Positions 54,451-62,241 of a stretch of 64,000 bases of DNA are shown in pieces (position 1 is the stretch's first letter; each line of letters starts with the position of its first letter). Origin of the DNA: Brevundimonas viscosa (GTDB lineage Bacteria > Pseudomonadota > Alphaproteobacteria > Caulobacterales > Caulobacteraceae); NCBI RefSeq assembly GCF_900116065.1, contig NZ_FOZV01000007.1, positions 62,001 to 126,000 on the forward strand, given 5' to 3'. The notes under the pieces were generated by a model. That model was not told the origin of the DNA. It ran no database searches and saw only the letters and a list, made by a program, of their open reading frames with translations. A program made the position numbers and the translations under genes.

Positions 54451-55058
54451 GGCTTTCCGACCAGAAGCCGCATGCGGACCAGTTCGGAGAGGCTGCGCGC
54501 CTTCATCTTGGTCATGACGTTGGCGCGGTAGACCTCGACCGTCCGCGGGCTGATCTCGAGGTCGTAGGCGATCGCCTTGTTGGCCTGGCCGGCGACCAGC
54601 CCCTCAAGCACCTGCCGCTCGCGCACGGTCAGCTGCTCGAGCCGGGACCGGATCTCGCCGACCTCGGCGTCCTCGCCCGCGGTGGCGGCGTTCTGCGCCA
54701 GTGCGGACCGGATCGAGGTCAGCAGCGCCTCGTCGTCGAACGGTTTTTCGATGAAGTCGACGACCCCGGCCCGCATGGCCTCGACCGCCAGCGGAACGTC
54801 CGCATGACCGGTCATGACGATGACCGGATGGGACACGCCCTGCGCCTTCAACTGACGCACCAGCTCCAGTCCGTTCATCTCCGGCATGCGGACGTCGGTC
54901 AGGATGCAGCCGGCGCGCAACTCCTCCGCCTGGCTGAGCAACTCGGGACCGGACGCGTAGGTCGCCGCATCGTACCCCGATGTCTTGAGCAGAAAGCGCA
55001 GGGAATTCCGCACTGCCGGATCGTCGTCAACGATGTGGACGACACCTTCAGTCGTCAT
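54447..55058 (-). CDS. fixJ: Response regulator FixJ
   Basis: A 203-residue NarL/FixJ-type regulator. The receiver (about 1-125) has [11 protein letters not shown], Asp55 in [23 protein letters not shown] and EKPFDDEAL. The C-terminal LuxR-type HTH (about 140-200) contains [20 protein letters not shown] and [14 protein letters not shown]. An AAGGAG site lies just before the ATG at 55058, within the end of fixL. It is phosphorylated by FixL and activates fixK. Confidence 0.94.
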   Translation of the reverse strand: MTTEGVVHIVDDDPAVRNSLRFLLKTSGYDAATYASGPELLSQAEELRAGCILTDVRMPEMNGLELVRQLKAQGVSHPVIVMTGHADVPLAVEAMRAGVVDFIEKPFDDEALLTSIRSALAQNAATAGEDAEVGEIRSRLEQLTVRERQVLEGLVAGQANKAIAYDLEISPRTVEVYRANVMTKMKARSLSELVRMRLLVGKP

Positions 55059-56586
55059 TCTCGAGCTCCTTTTCATCGACCGTCATCAGGGTGAAGCAGA
55101 AGCGGGTGCCGCCGCCGGGGTTCGGCACGGCCCAGATCCGACCGCCGTGGGCTTCAACGATCGTCCGCGAGATGGAAAGCCCCACGCCCATGCCGGTTCG
55201 CTTGGTCGTGATGAAGGGCTGGAATAGCTGATCCACGACCTCCGGCGCCAGCCCCGAGCCGGTGTCCGAAACGCTGACGAGGGCGAGATGGTCGCCGCCG
55301 TCCTCGATCCGGACGTCCAGTTGCTTGCGGGGGCTCTCCTCCATCGCCTCGATGGCGTTGCGGATCAGGTTGAGGACGACCTGCTGCACCTGCACCCTGT
55401 CGGCGAGGACGAGGTCGATCGCCGGGTCGAAGCGGAACCTGACGCTCACCCCGTGCTCCTTGGCTCCGACCAGCGCCAGGGCTCCTGCTTCCTCGATCAG
55501 CTTGTGCAGACTTTCGATGCGGCGTTCAGTCTCGCCGCGCGCCACGAAGTCCCGGAGACGGCGAATGATGTCGCCGGCGCGAAGGGCCTGGTCGCCGGCG
55601 AGGTCGATGGCTTCCTTGAGCATCTCCCGCGGCACCTCGGGTCCCCTCAGAAGCCGCGAGGAGCCCTTGAGGTAGTTGGCCACCGCCGACAGCGGCTGGT
55701 TCAGCTCGTGCGCCAGGGCCGAGGCCATCTCGCCGAGGGCGGTGAGGCGCGAGATGTGCACGAGTTCGGTCTGGAGCTCCTGCAGGCGGGCCTCGGTCCT
55801 TTGTCGTTCGGTAAGGTCGCGGACGAACCCCGTGAAGAAGCGCTCCTGGCCGGAGACCATTTCGCCCACCGACAGCTCCATGGGGAATGTCGAGCCGTCC
55901 TTGCGCTCGCCGACGACGACGCGGCCGACGCCGATGATCCGCTTCTCGCCCGTCGTCAGATAGCGGTCGAGATAGTTGTCGTGGGCCTCGCGATAGGGCG
56001 AGGGCATGAGAATCTTGACGTTCTGTCCGATGGCCTCCTCGGCGCGCCAGCCGAACAGTCTCTCGGCGGCGTCGCTGAAGGATCGCATGGTGCCGCGCTC
56101 GTCGATGACGACCATGGCGTCAGGGACGGTGGCGAGGATCGAACTGAGGTGCGCCTCGCGCGAGCGAAGGTCGCTGTTCACCGCCACCGCGCGGTCTCGC
56201 ATGACCTGGAACATCTCGCCGCCCGCCCCGATCATGCAGCCGATCGCCACGAAGGCGGCGGTGCTGGCGAGGTCGCCGCCGCCCTGCTGCCAGGTCAGAA
56301 CGACGCCGCCGGCGACGCCCAGCAGCGTCGCCGCGAGCCCGGGGCCGAGGCCGCCGAGGGTGGCCGCGGCGAAGACGACGGGGATGAACAGGAGAAAGGC
56401 GATCCGGTCCTCGAGGTAGGCTGTCGCCGCCAAGCCGATCGCCAGCGCCAGCGCCGTTCCCACGAGCGCTGCGGCGTATCCGCTGCGGTTGCGCCGGGCC
56501 GCCAGAGCCCACGCCAGAAGCCCGGCTCCGGGCCCGGTCCAGCGGTCGCTCCGCGCTCCGGAAGATTCCCTAGGTGGAATACCCAA
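55048..56586 (-). CDS. fixL: Oxygen-sensing histidine kinase FixL
   Basis: A 512-residue membrane kinase with four hydrophobic helices (about 38-120, DUF4118-like), a heme PAS domain (about 140-260), and HisKA plus ATPase domains. The proximal heme histidine is His202 in [10 protein letters not shown], and Arg222 in IIGVGR matches the O2-contact arginine of rhizobial FixL. His293 in LAHELNQPL is the phosphorylation site. No ATG exists at the start; the TTG at 56584-56586 is provisional, and a shorter N-terminus is possible. It overlaps fixJ by 11 bases. Confidence 0.92.
   Translation of the reverse strand: MGIPPRESSGARSDRWTGPGAGLLAWALAARRNRSGYAAALVGTALALAIGLAATAYLEDRIAFLLFIPVVFAAATLGGLGPGLAATLLGVAGGVVLTWQQGGGDLASTAAFVAIGCMIGAGGEMFQVMRDRAVAVNSDLRSREAHLSSILATVPDAMVVIDERGTMRSFSDAAERLFGWRAEEAIGQNVKILMPSPYREAHDNYLDRYLTTGEKRIIGVGRVVVGERKDGSTFPMELSVGEMVSGQERFFTGFVRDLTERQRTEARLQELQTELVHISRLTALGEMASALAHELNQPLSAVANYLKGSSRLLRGPEVPREMLKEAIDLAGDQALRAGDIIRRLRDFVARGETERRIESLHKLIEEAGALALVGAKEHGVSVRFRFDPAIDLVLADRVQVQQVVLNLIRNAIEAMEESPRKQLDVRIEDGGDHLALVSVSDTGSGLAPEVVDQLFQPFITTKRTGMGVGLSISRTIVEAHGGRIWAVPNPGGGTRFCFTLMTVDEKELENDD
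56564..56577. promoter_or_regulatory. Possible FixJ-type motif near the fixL/hemN start region
   Basis: GATTCCCTAGGTGG resembles the fixK upstream motif (AAATCCCTTAGGGA). It lies about 95 bases before hemN and within the first codons of fixL as annotated, so it could drive hemN or show that fixL starts further in. Speculative. Confidence 0.3.
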
Positions 56587-56668
56587 ATGTCACCTGTCGC
56601 GGTTTGCGCCTAACCCCGGCGAGGGCGGACGCCGCCCTCCGTTTCACTGTTCGAGGCTCGTTGCAACC

Positions 56669-58063
56669 GTGCTGGATTCGACTGCCGTCGCGCCGAAGGC
56701 GGCGCGCCCTTCCGTGCCTTCGAGCTGGCTGGCGCAGGCCGGTCGGACGCTGCCGCGATACACCAGCTATCCCACCGCCCTGGCCTTCACGGCGGCCGAG
56801 GACGATGCGGAGGCCCGCTCCTGGCTGGCGCAGATCCGGCCGGACCAGACGCTGTCGGTCTATACCCACGTGCCGTTCTGCAAGCGGCTGTGCTGGTACT
56901 GCGGCTGCCACACGAGCGTGTTCCATGAATACGACCGGGTTCGCACCTTCTTTGAAACGCTGAAGCGGGAGATCGAGCTGTGGGCCGCGGCGATGCCCGC
57001 CCATGCCGGAACGCAGCATCTGCATTTCGGGGGCGGCAGTCCGAACGCCCTGGCTCCCGCCGACTTCGCGGAGCTGGTGGCGGTGCTCGGTCGCGCCTTC
57101 CGCCTGCGACCGGATGCGGAGGTTGCCGCCGAACTCGATCCCGGCCTGCTGACCCACGAGTTCATCGACGCCGCGGTCGCCGCCGGCGTGAACCGCGTCA
57201 GCCTGGGGGTGCAGACCTTCGATCCGGACGTGCAGCAGAAGGTCAACCGGATCCAGCCGTTCGAACAGGTGGCGTCGGTGGTGGCCCGGCTGCGCGACGC
57301 CGGCCTCGCCGCGCTGAACTTCGACCTGATGTACGGCCTGCCGGGGCAGACGCCGGAAAACGTCGCCGCCAGCACGCGCGACGCGATTTCGCTCGCTCCC
57401 GACCGCGTCGCCGTCTTCGGCTACGCCCATGTGCCGTGGATGAAGAAGCACCAGGTGATGATCCGCGAAGAGGATCTCGCCGACGCGCAGGGGCGCTGGG
57501 ACCAGGCCGAGGCGGCCGACCAGGAACTGGTCGCGGCGGGCTACGTCAGGATAGGGCTCGATCATTACGCCCGGCCCGGCGATCCGCTGGCCGTGGCGGC
57601 CGCGTCGGGCAGGTTGCGACGCAACTTCCAAGGCTACACCGACGACCCGGCAGCCGTGATGATCCCGGTCGGGCCGTCGAGCATCGGGCGCTTCGGGCCG
57701 GGCTTCGTGCAGAACGCCATCGCCACCGACACCTGGGGCCGGGCCGTAGAGGCCGGGCATCTGCCGGTGGCGCGCCGTCTGCCGGTGACCGAAGAGGACG
57801 AACTGCGGGCGGCGGTGATCGAACGGGTCATGTGCGACCTGCGGGTCGATGTCGGCGCCGTGTGCACGGACCGCGGCTTCGCCCCCGACGCGCTTGATTC
57901 GTGCTTCGCGGGGATCGCCGAACTGGAGCCGCTCGGCCTGTGCAGGCTCCGGGGCCGGGTGGTCGAGGTGCCCGCCGCGGCCGCGCGCCTCGTCCGCACC
58001 GTCGCCGCCTGCTTCGACGCCCAGCTGGCCGGCCCCGCGCGGCGACACGCGCAGGCGGTCTGA
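56669..58063 (+). CDS. hemN: Oxygen-independent coproporphyrinogen III dehydrogenase
   Basis: A 464-residue radical SAM enzyme for anaerobic heme synthesis. The iron-sulfur motif CKRLCWYCGCH (C-x3-C-x2-C) lies at about 70-80 within YTHVPFCKRL, followed by FGGGSPNAL, the substrate region GVQTFDPDVQ and NFDLMYGLPGQT. The GTG at 56669 gives the normal family length. It supplies heme for cbb3, FixL and NorB when oxygen is scarce. Divergent from fixL. Confidence 0.96.
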   Translation: MLDSTAVAPKAARPSVPSSWLAQAGRTLPRYTSYPTALAFTAAEDDAEARSWLAQIRPDQTLSVYTHVPFCKRLCWYCGCHTSVFHEYDRVRTFFETLKREIELWAAAMPAHAGTQHLHFGGGSPNALAPADFAELVAVLGRAFRLRPDAEVAAELDPGLLTHEFIDAAVAAGVNRVSLGVQTFDPDVQQKVNRIQPFEQVASVVARLRDAGLAALNFDLMYGLPGQTPENVAASTRDAISLAPDRVAVFGYAHVPWMKKHQVMIREEDLADAQGRWDQAEAADQELVAAGYVRIGLDHYARPGDPLAVAAASGRLRRNFQGYTDDPAAVMIPVGPSSIGRFGPGFVQNAIATDTWGRAVEAGHLPVARRLPVTEEDELRAAVIERVMCDLRVDVGAVCTDRGFAPDALDSCFAGIAELEPLGLCRLRGRVVEVPAAAARLVRTVAACFDAQLAGPARRHAQAV

Positions 58064-58084
58064 GGAGTCTTCCGCGCGTAGAGC

Positions 58085-58098
58085 TTGCGCCGGCGCAA
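58085..58098. promoter_or_regulatory. NnrR-type palindrome before norB
   Basis: TTGCGCCGGCGCAA, a perfect 14-base palindrome, lies 80 bases before the norB ATG. It is identical to the nrdJ/YtfE-like site. Control of NO reductase by NnrR is well known in alphaproteobacteria, so this is the anchor site for the set. Confidence 0.85.
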
Positions 58099-58177
58099 CG
58101 TCCCGCGTCGGCAGGCGCGCCAAGGAACGGACAAGGCCGAAGCGGGGGGAGTCCCTGTCGGCAAAGGACAGAGAGAG

Positions 58178-60448
58178 ATGACAACCAAGAGGCTTTGGCT
58201 CGTCCTCGCCCTGATCATGACGGCGTCCTTCGCCGTGCTAGGGCTGATGGGACGCGAAATCTACAGGCAGGCCCCGCCGCTGCCGGCGCAGGTGGTCGCG
58301 CCGTCCGGCGAGGTGCTGTTCACCAAGCAGGACATCCAGGACGGCCAGCTCGCCTGGCAGTCCATGGGCGGCCAGCAGGTCGGCTCCGTCTGGGGCCACG
58401 GCGGCTATGTGGCCCCGGACTGGTCGGCGGACCAGCTGCACCGCGAACTCGTCGCGCTGCTCGATATCTGGGCCAAGCGCGAACACGGCGTCGCGTACGC
58501 CCAGCTGGACCTCGAGAAGCAGGGCGCCCTGAAGGCGCGCCTGAAGGACGAGGTTCGGCGCAACACCTACGATCCGGCGACCGGGACCGTTTCGGTTTCC
58601 GCCGACCGGGCGGAAGCGATCCGGCAGGTGCGCGCCCACTATGAGGCGCTGCTGAGCGACGACATCGAGCTGTCGCATCTGCGCGAGCAGTACGCCATTG
58701 CCGAAAACCCGGTGCCCGACGCCGCCCGCCGGGCGGACATCGCCGCCTTCTGGTGGTGGAGCGGCTGGGCCGCGGGGACCAACCGTCCCGGGGACGTCGT
58801 CACCTACACCTCCAACTGGCCGCATGAGCCGCTGATCGACAACGTGCCGAGCTCGGCCAACATCGTCTGGTCGGCCGCCAGCGTGCTGCTGCTGATCTTC
58901 GGGGTCGCCGCCCTGATCTTCTGGCACGCCCGCGCCAAGCATGAGGCGCCGCCGACCGTGCCGGCGACCGATCCGCTGTTCACCATGAAGCCGACGCCCT
59001 CGATGAAGGCGAGCGGCAAGTACTTCCTCACGGTGATCGGCCTGTTCCTGCTGCAGGTCGGCCTCGGCGCCATGACCGCCCACTATGCGGTCGAGGGCCA
59101 CGACTTCTACGGCATCCCGATTTCCGAATGGATCCCGTATGCCGTGACCCGCACCTGGCACACCCAGCTTGCGGTGTTCTGGATCGCCACCGCCTGGCTC
59201 GCCACCGGCCTGTACATCGCGCCGATGATCTCGGGCCATGAGCCCCGCTTCCAGAAGCTGGGCGTCAACATCCTTTGGGCGGCCCTCGTGTTCGTCGTCC
59301 TCGGCTCGATGGCCGGCGAGTGGCTTGGCGTGCAGCAGGTCTTCGACATCCACACCAACTTCTGGTTCGGCCACCAGGGCTGGGAGTACGTCGACCTCGG
59401 CCGCTTCTGGCAGATCCTGCTGTTCGTCGGCCTGATGCTGTGGCTGGTGCTGGTCGGTCGCGCCCTGTGGCCGGCGCTGCGCTCGCCGTCGGACAGCAAG
59501 CCGGTGCTGGCGGTGCTGTTCATGTCGACCATCGCCATCGGCCTGTTCTACGCCGCCGGCTTCATGTGGGGCAAACACACCCATATCTCGATGGTCGAGT
59601 ACTGGCGCTGGTGGATCGTCCACCTGTGGGTCGAGGGCTTCTTCGAGGTCTTCGCCACGGCGGTGATCAGCCTGCTGTTCGTCAAGCTGGGCCTCGTCCG
59701 CGCCCAGACCGCGAACGTCGCAGTCCTGTTCGGCACCATCGTGTTCCTGACCGGCGGCGTCCTCGGCACCGCCCACCACTGGTACTTCGCCGGCACGCCG
59801 GTGTCGGTGATCGCCATCGGCTCCATGTTCTCGGCCCTCGAGGTCGTGCCCCTGGCGCTGATCGGTTTCGAGGCCTTCGAGACCTGGCGGCACACCAAGG
59901 TGGCGCCGTGGGTGCAGACCTACCGCTGGCCGATCCTGTTCTTCGTGGCGGTGTCCTTCTGGAACCTGCTCGGCGCCGGGGTCTTCGGCTTCATGATCAA
60001 CCCGCCGCTGAGCCTCTACTACCTGCAGGGGCTGAACACGACGGCCACCCACGCCCACGCCGCGCTCTTCGGGGTCTACGGCATGCTGGGGATCGGCCTG
60101 ATGCTGTTCTGCCTGCGCGGCCTCGCGCCGCGGCTGGCCTGGGATGACCGGTTGCTGGCGGTGACATTCTGGACGCTGAACATCGGCGTGGCGATGATGG
60201 TCTTCCTGTCGCTGCTGCCCATGGGGGTGGTGCAGGCCTTCGCCAGCATCGAACACGGCATGTGGTACGCCCGCTCTCCGGCGGTCATTCACTCGCCGCT
60301 GGTCGAGATGCTGGTGTGGATGCGGGTGCCCGGAGACGTCGTCTTCAGCGTCGGCGCCTTCTCGCTGGCCATCTTCGCGGCCCGCCTCGTGATCGCGGCC
60401 CGCAAACCCCGGATCGGCGGCAAGCCGGCCGTGCTTCCCGCGGAGTAG
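58178..60448 (+). CDS. norB: Quinol-dependent nitric oxide reductase (qNOR, single subunit)
   Basis: A 756-residue heme-copper-type enzyme that reduces NO to N2O using quinol. An N-terminal extension (about 30-250) that replaces the NorC subunit precedes 12 core helices. Ligand-bearing motifs include TRTWHTQLAVFWIATAWL, AHHWYFAGTPVSV (FeB histidines), MFSALEVVPLALIGFEAFE (FeB glutamate region) and THAHAALFGVYGM. The ATG follows AGAGAGAG and the NnrR-type palindrome. No norC or norD gene is adjacent, confirming the qNOR type. It detoxifies NO made by NirK and conserves little energy. Confidence 0.97.
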   Translation: MTTKRLWLVLALIMTASFAVLGLMGREIYRQAPPLPAQVVAPSGEVLFTKQDIQDGQLAWQSMGGQQVGSVWGHGGYVAPDWSADQLHRELVALLDIWAKREHGVAYAQLDLEKQGALKARLKDEVRRNTYDPATGTVSVSADRAEAIRQVRAHYEALLSDDIELSHLREQYAIAENPVPDAARRADIAAFWWWSGWAAGTNRPGDVVTYTSNWPHEPLIDNVPSSANIVWSAASVLLLIFGVAALIFWHARAKHEAPPTVPATDPLFTMKPTPSMKASGKYFLTVIGLFLLQVGLGAMTAHYAVEGHDFYGIPISEWIPYAVTRTWHTQLAVFWIATAWLATGLYIAPMISGHEPRFQKLGVNILWAALVFVVLGSMAGEWLGVQQVFDIHTNFWFGHQGWEYVDLGRFWQILLFVGLMLWLVLVGRALWPALRSPSDSKPVLAVLFMSTIAIGLFYAAGFMWGKHTHISMVEYWRWWIVHLWVEGFFEVFATAVISLLFVKLGLVRAQTANVAVLFGTIVFLTGGVLGTAHHWYFAGTPVSVIAIGSMFSALEVVPLALIGFEAFETWRHTKVAPWVQTYRWPILFFVAVSFWNLLGAGVFGFMINPPLSLYYLQGLNTTATHAHAALFGVYGMLGIGLMLFCLRGLAPRLAWDDRLLAVTFWTLNIGVAMMVFLSLLPMGVVQAFASIEHGMWYARSPAVIHSPLVEMLVWMRVPGDVVFSVGAFSLAIFAARLVIAARKPRIGGKPAVLPAE

Positions 60449-60460
60449 TCGCGGGCGGGC

Positions 60461-60502
60461 GGGGCGGAGGGGATCGTGGACCCTTCCGCCCCGCATTTCT
60501 TT
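60461..60502 (+). terminator. Stem-loop between norB and nnrS
   Basis: A 12-base stem (GGGGCGGAGGGG / CCCTTCCGCCCC, one G-T pair) with an 8-base loop and a T-rich tail (GCATTTCTTT). It could end or attenuate the norB transcript 16 bases before nnrS. Confidence 0.75.
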
Positions 60503-60518
60503 CTGGAGTTCAGTGTTC

Positions 60519-61697
60519 ATGGGCGCGACGCGCGACGGCATCAGGGCCTGGCAGGGCCCGGCGGTTCTTACCTTCGGGTTCCGGCCCTTCTTCCTGCTTT
60601 CGGCTGTCTGGGCCGCGCTGGCGGTGCCGATCTGGGTTGCGTCCTTCGTTCTCGGCGACGGGACCATCGGCGGCGCGGACGGGCGGCTGTGGCACACCCA
60701 CGAGATGCTGTTCGGCTACGGCGCCGGGGTCATCGCCGGCTTCCTGCTGACGGCGGTGCCGAACTGGACGGGCCGTCTTCCGGTCTCCGGATGGCCGCTG
60801 GCCGGTCTGGTGGCCCTGTGGCTGGCCGGCCGCCTCGCCGGCTTCCTGCCGCCTGGCGCGGGTCTGTTCGCCATCGTCGCCGACGTGGCCTTCCTCGTCG
60901 TCTTCGCGGCCCTCATCTGGCGCGAGATCCTGGCGGCGAAGAACCGTCGCAACCTGCCGGTGGCGGTGATGGTCAGCGTGCTGGCCTGCGCCAATGTCGC
61001 CTTCCACGCCTCGGCGCAGTGGCCCGAAGCGGGGCCTCATGCGGAGCGGGTCGCGGTCGCGGTGATCACCGCCCTGATCGCCCTGATCGGCGGCCGCATC
61101 ATTCCGAGCTTCACCCAGAACTGGGTTCTGCCGCGCGGCCTGGCCCGGCCGACGCCGTTCGGGCTGTTCGACAAGGTTGCGCTCGTTGTCACGGTCGGCG
61201 CCCTGGCGCTGTGGGTGGCGACGCCCCAGGCCGTAACGACCGGAGCCGCCCTGCTGGCCGCGGGACTGCTAAGCCTGGTCCGCCTGCTGCGCTGGCGGGG
61301 GTGGCAGACCTGGCCGGAGTCGATGGTCTGGATCCTTCACCTCGGCTTCGTGTGGCTGCCCGTCGGTTTCCTTTTGCTCGGCGCGTCCGCCCTGGCGCCG
61401 GCGGCTGTGCCGTTCACCGCAGGCGTCCATGCCCTTACGGCCGGCGGCATCGGGGTGATGACGCTGGCGGTGATGACGCGCGCCACCCGCGGCCATACCG
61501 GGCGTCCGCGAGCCTCCGACGTCGCCACCACGGGGGTCTACACCCTCGTCCTCGCCGCTGCGGCGGTGCGGGTGGCCGCGCCGTTCCTGCCGGACCTGAC
61601 GCCGGCGCTGCTCGGAGCTTCGGCGGCGCTCTGGGTGCTGGCCTTCGCCGGCTTTGCGGCGGTCTACGGGCCGATGCTGGTGCGGAAATCCCTCTGA
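60519..61697 (+). CDS. nnrS: NnrS family heme-copper membrane protein
   Basis: A 392-residue protein with about 11-12 membrane helices and the NnrS motif WHTHEMLFGYGAGVIAGFLL, followed by TAVPNWTG, GGRIIPSFTQNW and LTAGGIGVMTLAVMTRATRG. NnrS contains heme and copper and protects cells from NO and iron-nitrosyl stress. The ATG at 60519 fits an 11-base spacing from CTGGAG better than a GTG six bases upstream. It follows norB after a stem-loop. Confidence 0.93.
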   Translation: MGATRDGIRAWQGPAVLTFGFRPFFLLSAVWAALAVPIWVASFVLGDGTIGGADGRLWHTHEMLFGYGAGVIAGFLLTAVPNWTGRLPVSGWPLAGLVALWLAGRLAGFLPPGAGLFAIVADVAFLVVFAALIWREILAAKNRRNLPVAVMVSVLACANVAFHASAQWPEAGPHAERVAVAVITALIALIGGRIIPSFTQNWVLPRGLARPTPFGLFDKVALVVTVGALALWVATPQAVTTGAALLAAGLLSLVRLLRWRGWQTWPESMVWILHLGFVWLPVGFLLLGASALAPAAVPFTAGVHALTAGGIGVMTLAVMTRATRGHTGRPRASDVATTGVYTLVLAAAAVRVAAPFLPDLTPALLGASAALWVLAFAGFAAVYGPMLVRKSL

Positions 61698-61703
61698 GCC
61701 GAC

Positions 61704-61717
61704 TTGCGGCGGCGCAA
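61704..61717. promoter_or_regulatory. NnrR-type palindrome before DUF454
   Basis: TTGCGGCGGCGCAA keeps both half-sites (TTGCG and CGCAA). It lies only 6 bases after the nnrS stop and 34 bases before the DUF454 ATG, so this gene may have its own NO-responsive promoter. Confidence 0.7.
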
Positions 61718-61751
61718 AGCGTCGGGCGGCGTCCGGACGGAAGGTGCGGCC

Positions 61752-62171
61752 ATGAAACCGGTCAGTTTCCCGTCCGATCTGAACGGCTACGCCGAGCCGT
61801 TCGCGCTGGCGCCGACGGCAGGTCGGCCGGGCCTGCGCCTGCTGGGGGCCGTCGCGACCGCGGCGGCGGCGATCGGGGTGGTCCTGCCGCTGTGGCCGAC
61901 GACGCCGTTCGCCCTGCTGGCGGCCTGGGCCTTCGCCCGCTCCTCGCCGCGGCTGGAGGCCTGGCTGCGAAGCCATCCCCGCTTCGGACCGGCGATCCGC
62001 GCATGGACCGAGCGCCGCGCCATTCCGCGCAAGGCCAAGCTGGTCGCCGCCGGCAGCCTGCCGGCCAGCTGGGCCGGGCTCTGGCTGGGGGATGTGCCGA
62101 TCGTCGGCCTGGCCGCCGCCGGCGCCGTGCTGCTGGCGGTCGGCGCCTGGATCCTGAGCCGGCCGCATTGA
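61752..62171 (+). CDS. DUF454 (YbaN-like) small membrane protein
   Basis: A 139-residue protein with hydrophobic helices at about 31-54 and 103-135. The DUF454 pattern is visible as VLPLWPTTPFALLAAWAFAR, SSPRLEAWLRSHPRFGP and IPRKAKLVAAG. YbaN-type proteins have no settled function but are frequent beside denitrification and heme-related genes. The start was chosen at MKPVSFPSD. Confidence 0.85.
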   Translation: MKPVSFPSDLNGYAEPFALAPTAGRPGLRLLGAVATAAAAIGVVLPLWPTTPFALLAAWAFARSSPRLEAWLRSHPRFGPAIRAWTERRAIPRKAKLVAAGSLPASWAGLWLGDVPIVGLAAAGAVLLAVGAWILSRPH

Positions 62172-62182
62172 GACCGCCGAGG

Positions 62183-62196
62183 TTGAGCCGGCGCAA
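62183..62196. promoter_or_regulatory. NnrR/FNR hybrid box before the PLP decarboxylase
   Basis: TTGAGCCGGCGCAA combines an FNR-like left half (TTGAG) with an NnrR-like right half (CGCAA). It lies 45 bases before the decarboxylase ATG. Confidence 0.6.
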
Positions 62197-62241
62197 GGAC
62201 GCGCCGCCCCGGCGGCGCCATCAACCCAACCGGAGACCCTG

